Shown here: piece by piece, positions 33,721 to 44,240 of the stretch
Layout of the letters: every line of letters starts with the position of its first letter
How positions within the stretch are numbered: the stretch's first letter is position 1
Assembly (NCBI GenBank): GCA_944548615.1
Contig: OX155963.1
Location: 27,729,336-27,793,335, forward strand
Direction of reading: 5' to 3'
DNA length: 64,000 bases
DNA from: Micropterix aruncella
Lineage: Eukaryota; Arthropoda; Insecta; Lepidoptera; Micropterigidae
Position numbers and translations under genes: made by a program
Notes under the pieces: model-generated
Seen by the model: the letters and a program-made list of their open reading frames with translations, nothing else
What the model was told of the DNA's origin: nothing
The model's database searches: none

Positions 33721-34660
33721 GCGAATTTTATGAAAAGGATTACCTAACCGTTTTTTGAAACAGTTGAGAAATGTATAGACCGTCGATGAAATGTTGTTAC
33801 ATGCGTTGAAATTCAATGAATTTGAAATAGAAGAATCCATACGTTCTTGAAATCTATTTTTTTAAGTAAGGCCACTAGCTCCCTAAAAGGCTTTATTGAG
33901 TGTCATTAAATACCATCGGCGCAGGAAGTTTATCAAAATAATTTGAGTCGGTTTTAATTAAATTTGTGTTTTATAACAATCTACAAAAATGGATAACATT
34001 TACAATTAAAATGTCGTAGACAAAAATACAGTACCAAAAATCTCATAACATGACGTGTCAAAAACTGTCGCCAGTGATCATATTTTAATGTCACCTAATT
34101 AGTTTATAGCCTATTTTGAGGCGGATATTTAAAAATAATGATAAACAAATAGATAGTAGTTAAATTATCATTATTGCTAAACAAAAGAATAAGATAATCA
34201 ACCATACGTAATACAAAAATTAAAAATTAAAAATTATAAAAAGAATTTAAAGAGCACATAATAATATATAGGTATTAAAATAATCTAGAAATATTAAAGA
34301 AACAGTCGCATTCAAAAAAAAATATTATAAAACAACTACAATTTTATAAAGACATATATCATAAAAAGGCGATATGTTCATACATTTTAATTTAATTACC
34401 ATTCCATACATTCATACCATTCCATACATAACCCTTCAGACATTTATACTCAGTGCTCTAGCTATATATCCCTTCCCCCCCCCCCCTTCCTTCATCAACC
34501 AATACAAGATATTTTTGAATGTCGTAATAAATGTTAAACAAAGGGTTTATACCTGATTAATTGTGATTAATATGAGCAACACATCTTATATATTAATAAT
34601 AATAAAAATAAAAATAAAACGCTTTGGGTATATATGAACATTATTAAAGCAATAGATACT
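33721..34660. other. AT-rich DNA, no gene seen
   Basis: Contains a C-run at 34474-34487. No repeat or gene recognised. Confidence 0.5.
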
Positions 34661-34666
34661 AACCTA

Positions 34667-34812
<146 letters not shown>

Positions 34813-34949
34813 GTAAACACCTGCAAAAATAAAAACAATATATAAAAATTCTTGAGAGGATATTATGTATATTATAACTTTTGTGAGCGTAAAATATCCC
34901 ACAGCAAAATAAGCAATATCATACAAGGACGTAACGAGTAATTTAAGGA

Positions 34950-35045
34950 CGTATAGGTTAGCTCTAAAATATTGCCTTCAGGCAACAAGCTCGCCTTTTC
35001 TTAAGAATAAAGAATTTTATTACTATTATTATTATTATTAATTTA
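34950..35045 (+). repeat. LINE 3' tail-like segment with (ATT)n
   Basis: 'cttcaggcaacaagctcgcc' leads to 'aataaagaattttatta' and then (TTA)n/(ATT)n, the usual arrangement of a plus-strand LINE 3' end with an AATAAA signal and a triplet tail. Confidence 0.5.
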
Positions 35046-35094
35046 GGGGGAACGAGGTTTTTTTTTGTCAAATACTTCAATTTTTAGTATTTGA

Positions 35095-35335
35095 AACATG
35101 TTATACTTGGCGCGGTTCTTACATGTTAAGCAAAGCGTTTGAAAGACACGTTCCATTCACGGCTAAAGAAAACTTGAAGTCACTTCAGTGACCAGGGATA
35201 GAAAGCAGCTGGTTATTTGCAGATATCATAGGGCTCCCGTGAGTTATTGTAGTAAACCTCCTTGGAGGTAAACAGGTGCGACGCCCTCCAGAATCCTAAA
35301 GGTTGTTATTATGTACAGAGCTTGCAACAAGTTAA
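35095..35335 (-). pseudogene. LINE C-terminal fragment
   Basis: A diverged relative of 49905-50250: both have 'tgaccagggat.gagagcag' or 'tgaccagggatagaaagcag', then 'gca.atcatagggctcccgtgag' or its variant. The reading is heavily interrupted. It lies beyond the RT domain, in the region typically ending with 'RLWNSLP'. Confidence 0.5.
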
Positions 35336-36150
35336 CGTTATTTTACGCTTTTGTAACGATAATCATTCTAGGGCAAATAAAAAGCCTAAATGACATACAA
35401 GTTTAGAAGAAGAAAAACTAGTTTACGCAAAGAGTATATTTGAAAAAAAACTTTAAAATAGCTCAAATACAATTAAAATTTGTAAATGACGTTTGCCAAA
35501 GATAAGAAAAATAAGTATATTAAATATTTAAAAGCGATAAGTAATAAAATGCACCAAACTATGTATAAAATAATTAAAATAGAAATAACGACAAATACAC
35601 TAAAATTAAAAAATATGGTCTTATGGAAGTAATTTAAATTTGCCTTAAAAGAGAAACCCTAGAGACTGGGTATAAAAAATAGACAATATAATAATAATAG
35701 TAATAACGTTTAATGAGAGAATATAAACAGTCCATGAGTAGAATAATAATTGATTCGTGTAGAATAAAATACAAAATATAGATGTTCTTAATGTAATAAT
35801 TTAATAACATTATAGAAATAAAATAGTATATTTTTATTAAAACAGTTTCACAAGAAAAAAAATACAAATGGGTAGTTCGGAATAGTTTCATACGTTTGTA
35901 AAAATAATCATAATATTATTATGCTTTTATAAAAAGCTAGACAGTATATTAGTAAATAGTTTGCCTTACAGGCCCAAACATATACGAAACCAGTTTTTTC
36001 ATATATGTTAAAATACTCGGGCTAATCTTTATGTCTGCGCGTAGAGTTGTATATATTTTAGTCCCAAGATAAATAACATATATGTAAATGACCATTATAT
36101 ATAGGAACGAACATATATGTAATAAGGGGACATTTACATATTACCTAGTC
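35336..36150. other. AT-rich DNA, no gene seen
   Basis: Repeated 'acatatatgtaa' words at 36079-36123; nothing else recognised. Confidence 0.5.
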
Positions 36151-36159
36151 ATGTTTTTG

Positions 36160-36815
36160 GGATTTTTCGACGCCTCCCACCCCTATGTCAACAGACGTAA
36201 TCAGCGGTCTGAACCCCCCCTCCCTTCCCCCAAGATTACGTAATCAACCGAATTTGCGGAAACTGTGAAGAATCGTGAATCCAGCGTTTGTAAAGTGGAT
36301 CTCCGGATAATAACTCCGGATTAATAACTCCGGATCCTTCTTGCAATTTTTGTATTTCTTTTTAAACTGCCCAAACTCCTCGTCGCCCGCCGTTGTTGCT
36401 CCGGTCCCTAGAGGAGTGAAAACGCTTTGGCGTATGTACTGAGAAACTCCATGTGTAAATCCGCCATAGTTGATGCGCAACACGACCGCGTTAATCTTTC
36501 CGCGATGGAGTTGGAGCGTGCAGCGGCGCGCTAGTTCAGTGTTGCAGCCATGCCGCCGCGACGCAGAGCGGCCACCGGCTTGTCAGCGGGCGCATGACAG
36601 GCCCGGGCGACTCAACAGCAGATGAGCGAGTGGACTATCTACGAAGTGGTATCTTCAGGTGCAGGTTTAGACCAAAACATTGCGATGCGGTGACCAAAGT
36701 TGATCACGTAATCAGGATGGGCGCCCCCTCCCCCCCACGTAATGAAGCGTAAGCTTCAGCTCCAACCTCCCCTCCCCCTCGGTGACTACGTATTATGTGG
36801 ACGGCCCCTAAAGAG
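36160..36815. mobile_element. Possible degenerate DNA transposon with 'gattacgtaat' ends
   Basis: Pyrimidine-rich blocks linked to 'gattacgtaatc' at the left (36195-36245) and 'gatcacgtaatc' plus 'tgactacgtattatgtgg' at the right (36700-36800) look like worn inverted ends. Inside is a GC-rich part (36480-36640) and a minus-strand 79-codon frame with no recognisable domain. Weakly supported. Confidence 0.35.
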
Positions 36816-37254
36816 AAATTTCATAATAAGCATACATGGCAATCCCTGTTTGTGCCTATACGAATCCAAACTAGCTTCTCCTTCACATTTTATAGAATGC
36901 ACTCCTTGCATTCTTGGCATTTATAATTTACTGCACCTGTTACCAGATCATATGATTAACAAATTAATATACCTGTTAAATGTTTCTCGTTTTGTCATGT
37001 AACAAAAAGTAGTTATAACAATTTACCTTTTGACAGCCTGTTTTTGGCTTGTGACTTTTCCTTAACTGAAATATCAGTGTGAAATGTTTTTGTAAGTTAT
37101 AAATAATTAACTTTTTAAAGTGACATTAGGACACCTGGCCCAATGGTTGGTGGATGAAATTATTTGTCTTTTTATTAAGGTGCACTTTACACATAACTGC
37201 TTACATGTAAAGTACAATAAGTCGCATTATGCTTTATAATATATTTTACTTTTA

Positions 37255-37450
37255 TGGCGGAGGGAAAGTATTTTGAACGCACGTTTGTGTGCCTGTGTGT
37301 GTGTATGTATTCCTCCACGATAGCGCCCAAACGCTTCATACTATAGAGCTGAGATTTGGTATTCAGGCAGAGGGGGGAGGGGGCAGGAGGGGGTATGCTA
37401 GTCATACTTCAATTTCGAAATATTGGACTCGGAGACTTAAAATTCTGTAC
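37255..37450 (+). repeat. Repeat-like segment with (TG)n and poly-purine run
   Basis: 'gtgtgtgtgt' followed by 'tcctccacgatagcgcccaa' and a G-rich stretch (37367-37396). I recall the 'ttcctccacgatagcgccc' motif from dispersed lepidopteran repeats, but there is no second copy here. Confidence 0.4.
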
Positions 37451-38700
37451 ACAGATGCGTCTTTGGGCCGAAACCACATTGTGAAATTTTGTTTGAAATA
37501 TGTTATACTAAGTGAAATATTTAAAAAAAAATCCTTTGTATTTAAGAAATATAGGAAAATAGCCATTTTAAAACCCCAGAAATACTACAAATCATTCCTC
37601 CAAATATTTGGCATCATAATCACTTGACACAATCGCTTTTGGGAGAGTGGGGTTAACGGGAGCGGGAGCGGGAAAGATGGTGGGTGGGTTAGGTTGGTCG
37701 AGGAACAACTATTATTAGCCTACCCTAATCTCGAAATTTTAAGAGAGACCCTAATTACATGCGAAAGTTCTGCTTTGAAAAATGCTGTAAAACAAAAAAG
37801 TTAAAATATATTTATGCCTTTCCGAATTGAGGATGCTTATAGTTGATAAGAATCACAGATATGATATGAAAGAATTTTAGTTAAAATTTCCGGGCTAACT
37901 GTAATTACAATTTTTAAAACATTTTTTTTACAATTTGAAGCGAATATTGACTTTTTTATTTTTTGACCATTTACTATTATCATTTATTAATTTTTAACTT
38001 TATTCGGCATGTGAAATTTACTATTTATTTTCCATATTGATTGATTACTCGATGACGATTTTATTTTAATTAGAATATTAAGCTTTATGTGTTTCTTTCG
38101 GATTCCATATTTTAAAAGATAGTTTATATTCCAATTGCGAATAAAATGATTTTATTCATTTGAATTAGTTGATAGTTTTATGTGTCATCAGGTGAACTGC
38201 GTTAATTTAGCACCAGGAAATCGTAGATGCATTTTTCTACACCTAATTTTGTCAATTAGTTTATGTTTGTGCATAAAAAAAATATCAATTCAAACAATAA
38301 ATTCATCAACAATTAATTGAACGTCGACTTAATGATTCTGTTGTAATCGTCAACGCCTTATAGGTATAGTGAAATGAAGAAATGAAGTATACTAAACGAT
38401 CGAGTAGGTATACCTATCCATAGATTATGTAACACGGTGGCCAAGTCAGGCTTCCGAGGCGAACGGTGCTAAATAAATAATGAAATGGAAGGTAGTGCAG
38501 TCGCGCGGGTGGAATGTTTTTGTACTCCCTGTCGAAATAGAGTGAGTCCGAGTGAGCACGTACCTTAACAATATCATTTGAGGCGCGCGTGCGCCACAAT
38601 GGCCTGCCGACCATGAATCACTGCCGCGCCGGACGAGATCGCACAGGGCTGTCGATAAATCTCATTTTAATCGATATATTTGTATTAATGATTTTTCGAC
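37451..38700. other. No gene recognised
   Basis: AT-rich, with a mixed patch at 38410-38650 where short frames occur on both strands. No domain, repeat or RNA is recognised. Confidence 0.45.
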
Positions 38701-38712
38701 AATTGTTTTTAG

Positions 38713-38828
38713 TTGAAACCATCCACTCCAAAACCTTTCACAATAATCGAGAATGCTTCCGATGGATTCAGGAGGTCGATTCTAGTATAATTACCCAAAA
38801 AGCCTGGGATTTAGAGACCTTCTTCCAG
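38713..38828 (+). pseudogene. Exon-like segment 1 (frameshifted)
   Basis: 116 bp that align along their length with 39468-39584. It is preceded by 'gtttttag' (acceptor-like) and followed by 'gtatga' (donor-like). In the phase starting at 38713 it reads LKPSTPKPFTIIENASD; then one base is missing relative to segment 2 and the reading continues, one frame over, as WIQEVDSSIITQKAWDL...TFFQ. Differences between the two segments leave the peptide similar (EVDSSIITQ against EVDSSVTTQ), which is what coding constraint would give. It may be a decayed duplicate exon or a base miscall. No protein family recognised. Confidence 0.4.
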
Positions 38829-38858
38829 GTATGATATATTAATGATATTTCGATTTTT

Positions 38859-39450
38859 AAGCTATTGCATAGCTTTTATCGCGGGCCAGCGCGGCGACCG
38901 AATGAAGAAATTTCTTAACGAATATTAATGATTTTGAACTGATATTACGTCTAAACGAGTACTGATTACGATTCGAAAAAAATATATGATAAACACGAAC
39001 ATTTTCCTAATATTCTTAGCTTTGAATATTTTAGATTTTGTTTATATTACATAGTGTAATTAATTTGTGAAATTAGGTCTAACCGAATACAAAAACGACT
39101 ACTACGCAAATACTATCTGGCGTATTATTATGAAACCTGCACCATTTTAAAGATAATTTAATTATCTATCTTTTTATTTACGATTTTTTCGAATAATATA
39201 GGGTTTTTTTGCTTTATCGAATAAAAAAATCGTGCGCGGCGCTCTATCGGAAGACGTTTAAATTATTCCGAATCATTTGCTTCCGCAGCCGCAAATGATT
39301 CGGAATAAATTCAACGTTTTCCGATAGAGCGCAGTTATCTGATATCAGAAAAAATGAAATAAATAAAATAAATAAATAATTATAATTGCATAATTTGTTA
39401 AAAAATGCTATGCAATAGCTTTACAGCGGCAGTCCCCGAGTGCCACACGT
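38859..39450 (+). mobile_element. Foldback element F, copy 4
   Basis: The same GCTATTGCATAGC ends, 'gcgggccagcgcggcgacc', internal palindrome and 'ccgagtgccacacg' right end as the 24-26 kb copies. It lies between the two exon-like segments, about 30 bp from the first and 17 bp from the second. Confidence 0.8.
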
Positions 39451-39467
39451 TTTTTTATTTTTTTTAG

Positions 39468-39584
39468 TTAAAACCATCTACTCCAAAACTCTTTACAATA
39501 ATCAAGAATGTTTCCGACTGGATTTGGGAGGTCGATTCAAGTGTAACTACCCAAAATGTGTCGGATGTAGAGCCCTCCGTCCAG
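39468..39584 (+). CDS. Exon-like segment 2 (117 bp, 39 codons)
   Basis: Preceded by a T-run ending in 'tttttag' and followed by 'gtataa'. Read from 39468 it is open for all 39 codons: LKPSTPKLFTIIKNVSDW, then IWEVDSSVTTQNVSDVEPSVQ-like sequence. A length of 117 (a multiple of three) makes it a phase-symmetric exon, able to be duplicated or skipped without shifting the frame. No family is recognised; a repeat protein built of ~39-residue units is one idea. The alternative is that both segments are pieces of an unknown transposon. The longer open frame at 39440-39730 in another phase is, in this view, a shadow. Confidence 0.35.
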
Positions 39585-39884
39585 GTATAACTCTTTACTT
39601 ACTATCTCAGAAAATGGCCCTCATTACAGAAATAAATCTTCTATGGAAAACAAGTACCTATCCCTATAGAATAAATATAAATCATGACCTTGTAAAGCGT
39701 CACCCGGAACACCTTCACTTTCTGCGATGAAAGTTGGCGTAGTGTGTCAGTCAAATGCTGGCTTTATCTCCATCGAGATTTTGGTCTCTCTAGGAAAACT
39801 GTCAGTTTCTTTCTATCAAAAAAATAAAACCGCTATTTTACACATGTCAAATCTTATGACTGAAGCGGGAGCTAATGGGTGATA

Positions 39885-39990
39885 AATTGTACGCTCGCAT
39901 GAGGCAAGATAGCTATCCTAAACGTACCACAGCCTTTTATTCGTCCAGAGGCCACAGTTCATCCCCCAGAAGTGTAATAATAATACCATG
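39885..39990 (+). repeat. Family D repeat
   Basis: 'gctatcctaaacgtaccacagc', 'cccagaagtgtaataat' and 'atgggtgataa' match the reverse complement of 52670-52830. Truncated by, or close to, the insertion point of the solo LTR at 40023. Confidence 0.6.
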
Positions 39991-40022
39991 ATGAATGCGA
40001 CTTGGGTTGGCATGGATGATAC

Positions 40023-40496
40023 TGTGAGAGTGGCCACCCTTCACTAGACTCCAATTGATTGAGAGCGAAGGGTGGTTCTCATCAAGAAGTTTTCTCCGTT
40101 ATCGAAAGTCGTCGTAGTTGAAGTTGAAGTATTTAATCAGAAGGTATGTAGTAGGTTGCCAGTTCGCAACGCCTTGTTTGATATTTCGCCGGTGTGTAGG
40201 TAGTGTGGGCGCGAGGTGAAGTCGTGGTTGTGTGTACGAAGTGTGAAGCGCCGCGATAGATTCGAAGGTAATAATGATCGCGTATACTATGCGTAGTTTG
40301 TTGACTCGAAGATGATGAAGAGCATGAGTACTTGTAGATGAGCGGTTACTGTCCGCCAGGGAATGATAAAATATGTGTCGAATGTACTGCTTTTTATATG
40401 GTGTGTAATGATGCAATAGTTATGAGTGGGGTTTTCGATTTCGATTCTATAGAAATTACTTTTTTGTTGTGGGTATGTTGGACCGACTCTCCAACA
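40023..40496 (-). mobile_element. Solo LTR, copy 1
   Basis: On the minus strand it runs from TGTTGGAGAGTCGG to ...CCACTCTCACA, i.e. TG...CA termini, and is flanked by the 4-bp direct repeat ATAC (40019-40022, 40497-40500). Copy 2 at 46558-47129 has the same ends and its own 4-bp duplication. No internal retrovirus-like genes are present, so it is the product of LTR-LTR recombination. Compared with copy 2 about 105 bp are missing near the 5' end of the LTR. A hairpin (ccacccttc / gaagggtgg) sits near its 3' end. The 4-bp duplication fits Gypsy or BEL/Pao; I cannot choose. The frame 40099-40416 is not a gene. Confidence 0.8.
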
Positions 40497-40602
40497 ATAC
40501 TATAAGAAAATTTAATATTATATACAACAATTTAAATATCCGCATTAGGACAGGATATAGACTAGTTAGGTGATATTAAAATATGTATGATCCCTGGCAA
40601 CA

Positions 40603-40748
40603 GTATAGAATAGAATAGAATAACTTTATTGTGCTAAAAAAACATAACTTAATGAATATTACACTGGTTTTATAAAAAAGACAATTTATGTACAAATGGC
40701 GTACTTATCGCTCTAGCGATATCTTACAGTCAACCATTTGATAAAATA
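40603..40748 (-). repeat. LINE 3' end with (TTCTA)n tail, second copy
   Basis: A (TAGAA)n tract then 'acttaatgaatattacactg' and 'gatatcttacagtcaacc', as at 15512-15640. It has an extra 'cgtacttatcgctctagc' compared with the other copy. Severely 5' truncated. Confidence 0.65.
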
Positions 40749-41070
40749 ATTCATCATTTTCACAACACAATACACAAAGAAGTAGTAAAGTTAAATTTAA
40801 AATAAACTTATACAATTTTTTTTGCTTATCACGTTAACAGCTTTTGGCTTATCAACAGTTTTTGGGTTATCACGTTATCAGTTTTTTTGCTATAGATTTG
40901 CTACCTCTGTCCACACCATGTCTGTATTACATATTTTATACGACGAGAAGTGTTAGTTAAAGCAATATAAAATCAATTAATATCTATTATATTCATATTA
41001 TATTAACGTCAAAATATACCAGTAAAACTTTTGTATTTTGAAAATTTTATTACAGTAAATATTTAATAGT
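40749..41070. other. AT-rich DNA, no gene seen
   Basis: Contains an internal near-repeat, 'tatcaacagtttttgg' and 'tatcacgttatcagttttt'. Nothing else recognised. Confidence 0.5.
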
Positions 41071-41071
41071 C

Positions 41072-43485
41072 ATAGTCATAGTCATAGTCATATTTTATTA
41101 ATTCCAAAAAGTACATACTGTGGAATACGTCATTTTACATTTTCTAGAGGTTGTAATAACAACTTCATTACGTGTACATATACTTTTTATATGTAAAAGC
41201 AAGACACCATCGGATCAATTATAAAAATTCAATCTTACAGACTCAAATAACAAAAAAAAAAAAAATGTAAACAACATTTTTAAATAATCTATCGATAAGT
41301 TTTAAAAATAGTCAATCAAGAAATTTTAAAATAATCAGTTAATAAACAACAAGTTTTACAATGAAATCAAAACTACGGTGACAAAATACAGAACAAATTT
41401 GATAAAAGCTAATTTATTTTTTAAAAACTAAGACGGCCTTGTCAAATTCAACCAAATTATAGAGAGCATGCATGGCTAAGTTTCTTTTTATGCATTTCTT
41501 AAATGCAACCTCTTGAAGTATTTTAATTTCTGCTGGCAATGAGTTGAAAAATTTAAACCCCAAATATAAATATGATCTCTGGTATAAAGAAAGCCGCACT
41601 TTGGGGTTTACTACATTATTTTTATTGCGAGTGTTATGTTCATGCAGACTCGAATGCTTTTCCTCGTTTTTCAAAGTTGCTTTCGCATAAATTATGCACT
41701 GATATATAAATTCAGATTGAAATGTTAATATTTTTTTATTTTTAAAGATCGGAGCACAGTGGTCGTCTCTTTTTAACCCAAATATCGTCCTGAGAGCTTG
41801 CTTTTGCAGTATAAAAATACGATGGCTATCTGGTGCATTACCCCATGTTAGGATACCATAAGCCATCTTCGAATGAAAGCACGCATAGTATGTGCTCATT
41901 GCGGCTTGTTCACCGGCTAGAAATTTGATTTTTCGTATGGCATAAATAGCAGAACACAGTTCCTTCGATAGCCTCTCGATATGTGGACTCCAGTTTAATT
42001 TCTGGTCTATTGTAATACCTAGAAATTTGGCCGCGTTAACGACCTGAACTTTATTAGAGTCCATGATGATATTGATATTGTTAACTTTTTTTAAGGCAAA
42101 ATTCATGGCTACGGTTTTGGTGGGATTTAATAATAATTGGTTCGTTTTAAACCAGTTACTAGCTACAGAGAGACATTTGTTGGCATTATGTCCTACTTCA
42201 TCGCTAGTTGTACCTTGGAATACAAAACTAGTGTCATCTGCGTATAGTAATGTATTACAATTTAAGGGCATTGAATCACCCACATCATTTATAAAAATAA
42301 TAAATAATAGCGGACCCAGAATAGAACCTTGAGGTACTCCACATGTTATAGGTTTTGGGAGTGATTTAATTTTCTTTATCTCCACAATTTGAGACCTATC
42401 TTTAAGATATGACTTTATTAAATTGAGAGTTCTGCCTCTAAATCCGTACAGCTCAAGTTTATGTAGAAGGATATCATGATTGACAGAATCGAAAGCCTTG
42501 GACAAATCACAGAATACCGCGAGCGGATTTAGAGAGTTGTCCAAGGCTTTTAATATGAGCTTTACTAGTTCCCCAATTGCCATGGTGGTTGATTTATGTT
42601 TTCTAAATCCAAACTGGTTATTGGATAGTATGTTCTTTTTATCCAAGAATTCTAAAAGACGATTGAAAATTATTTTCTCGAAAACCTTTGCAAAACAAGG
42701 CACCAAAGATATTGGGCGAAAATTATTTAGTTCTGTTTTTGAACCTTTCTTATGAATAGGAAGTACTTTCGCTATTTTCATTTTAGAAGGAAAGACTCCT
42801 AGTTTTAGGCAGCTATTCAAAATGGGAAGCAATTTGGGTGTAATTACGGCGGACGCATCTTTTAAAAGTTTCATAGAATGTTCCCAAATATCAGTCGCAG
42901 GTTTAGACTTCAGGCCTTTTATACAGGAAATTAGCTCCGTTTCAGTAATTGGATAGAGATATATGGATTCTGGAACCGCTACTATATTATTAGCCTTCTG
43001 ACTGGACGGCAGCGCCTTATTTATAGTATTACAAGCGTTGATAAAAAAGTCATTAAAAATGTTAGCTAGTTCTTCTGGTTCCGTATATTTTATATTATCA
43101 TGGATTACTTCAGTTATATTGTCATGGTCATTGCCTTTGTTTCTACACTCTCTATTAATAATTTTCCATGTGGCCTGTATCTGATTTCTAGAGTTTACTA
43201 TTTCTTGTTTAATGCTAATCCGTTTTGCTGTTACCACAGCTTGGTCATAAACGTTTTTGTATTTTAAGTAGTAATTTTTGAATCCGCTACTATTGTCGCT
43301 ATTGCAGATATCTTGTAAGAGTTGAAGCTTAGTCAGTGATGTTTTCAGCCCTGGAGTGATCCAAGAGCGTTTTTTGCGTTGGTCTGCGCAATGTAACTTT
43401 TTTGGAAAACAAGCTTCAAGATTATAGTTAAACAATCTTAAAAATAATAACAAAATATTATGTTCTGGTAGAGCCCGGGGATTTG
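41072..43485 (-). mobile_element. CR1/Daphne-like LINE, 5'-truncated
   Basis: The minus-strand 3' end is an (ATGACT)n-type tail (41077-41102). The 3' untranslated region spans about 41103-41413 and the coding part 41414 to about 43480. The endonuclease domain expected upstream of the RT is missing, a typical 5' truncation from incomplete reverse transcription. No clear target duplication was found. It is the youngest-looking coding element here because the reading frame is unbroken. Confidence 0.75.
41414..43453 (-). CDS. LINE reverse transcriptase (RVT_1), endonuclease lost
   Basis: 679 codons without a stop. Residues ~30-130 are the linker before the RT; RT motifs follow in order: LPIHKKGSKTELNNFRPISL (231-250), NNQFGFRKHKST (268-279), DLSKAFDSVNH (316-326), CGVPQGSILGPLLF (371-384), YADDT (404-408, both catalytic Asp kept) and KFLGITIDQKLNW (476-488). 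The C-terminal tail has the LINE 'YLGFKFFNSLPAEIK' region. RVT_1 domains of this type copy LINE RNA at the target site. The first codon in this frame is TTG and the frame stays open a little further upstream, so there is no true start; the apurinic-like endonuclease is absent. It can only be an inactive or trans-acting copy. Some frames on the other strand are shadows. Confidence 0.9.
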   Translation of the reverse strand: MLLFLRLFNYNLEACFPKKLHCADQRKKRSWITPGLKTSLTKLQLLQDICNSDNSSGFKNYYLKYKNVYDQAVVTAKRISIKQEIVNSRNQIQATWKIINRECRNKGNDHDNITEVIHDNIKYTEPEELANIFNDFFINACNTINKALPSSQKANNIVAVPESIYLYPITETELISCIKGLKSKPATDIWEHSMKLLKDASAVITPKLLPILNSCLKLGVFPSKMKIAKVLPIHKKGSKTELNNFRPISLVPCFAKVFEKIIFNRLLEFLDKKNILSNNQFGFRKHKSTTMAIGELVKLILKALDNSLNPLAVFCDLSKAFDSVNHDILLHKLELYGFRGRTLNLIKSYLKDRSQIVEIKKIKSLPKPITCGVPQGSILGPLLFIIFINDVGDSMPLNCNTLLYADDTSFVFQGTTSDEVGHNANKCLSVASNWFKTNQLLLNPTKTVAMNFALKKVNNINIIMDSNKVQVVNAAKFLGITIDQKLNWSPHIERLSKELCSAIYAIRKIKFLAGEQAAMSTYYACFHSKMAYGILTWGNAPDSHRIFILQKQALRTIFGLKRDDHCAPIFKNKKILTFQSEFIYQCIIYAKATLKNEEKHSSLHEHNTRNKNNVVNPKVRLSLYQRSYLYLGFKFFNSLPAEIKILQEVAFKKCIKRNLAMHALYNLVEFDKAVLVFKK

Positions 43486-43734
43486 TCTACTATATACTAG
43501 CTTAAGTATTTCAAAGGTACGTGTTTAACAATAGGTAGGTTAGTATTACATGACGTTGCAAGATTTTTTAAGATGTCGCAAGATAGGTTACCATATTGAC
43601 TTAAATAAAGTAAATGGTCTTCCGCACACTCTTGAAAATATTCCTTGAGAAGTTACTTCAAGGGCCTGTTCGATTCACATCTATTACTTGCTTCTTAAAG
43701 CAGTTTATTATAGAAGCGACAGAACAGTTTCGAT
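43486..43734. other. No gene recognised
   Basis: Short AT-rich spacer between the LINE and the family A copy. Confidence 0.5.
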
Positions 43735-44240
43735 TTGTCGTCCATTACGGGCGAATCCGTCACCCCAGGAAGGTATGATATATAAACGGTCTTTCAACCA
43801 TAGGGTGAACGCAGAGACAGGACAGTTAACCGTTTAGTTCAGCCAGCAAACCCGTGGGAGTCCAACGTCTTACTGCAAAGAACTAGGAAGTGAACCTTGA
43901 GGAAAGCTTCGCGCCCTCTTAACCACATTTGGACGGATATCTATGTCCTCCAATTTGGTCGATTTGAAGTCGCTTACGCGGCTTCTACCCGGTATTAGCG
44001 GTAATTCAGTTCGAATTTTCGGTTGTATCGCGGACCGTGGTGCCCTTTGCACGTCTATTCACCCGGGATTGGGTAAACAATGGGTCGTTTGAAAAGTAGC
44101 TGACAGTAGGTCAACAACTACCCCTCTTCTTAGGAAACGCCATTTCCATACCCCTCCGGTTATTAGCCGGAGTGCACAGATGATTGGCTGACGCCGCACA
44201 ATGCGTAAACCGCCCAGTAGCGTTCGATGGATTTAATACA
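43735..44240 (+). repeat. Family A repeat, diverged subfamily
   Basis: Nearly full length: 'cgaatccgtcacccc', 'tgaagtcgcttacgcggc', 'ggtaattcagttcgaatttt', 'tatcgcggaccgtgg', 'ccggagtgcacag' and 'ttggctgacgccgcac'. It lacks the last ~150 bp. It groups with the 18.4-, 19.4- and 60.6-kb copies ('ggtaattcagtttgaatttatcgcgg') as a second subfamily, distinct from the 9.6/16.1/51.6-kb copies. The minus frame 43870-44052 is spurious. Confidence 0.8.

Noticed and set aside
36160..36815. Definite DNA transposon with paired 'gattacgtaat' ends
   Set aside because: Only kept as a weak feature: the putative ends do not match well over more than about 12 bp and no duplication is visible.
40099..40416. 105-codon minus frame in the 40-kb LTR
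   Set aside because: The equivalent frame is not preserved in the second LTR copy.
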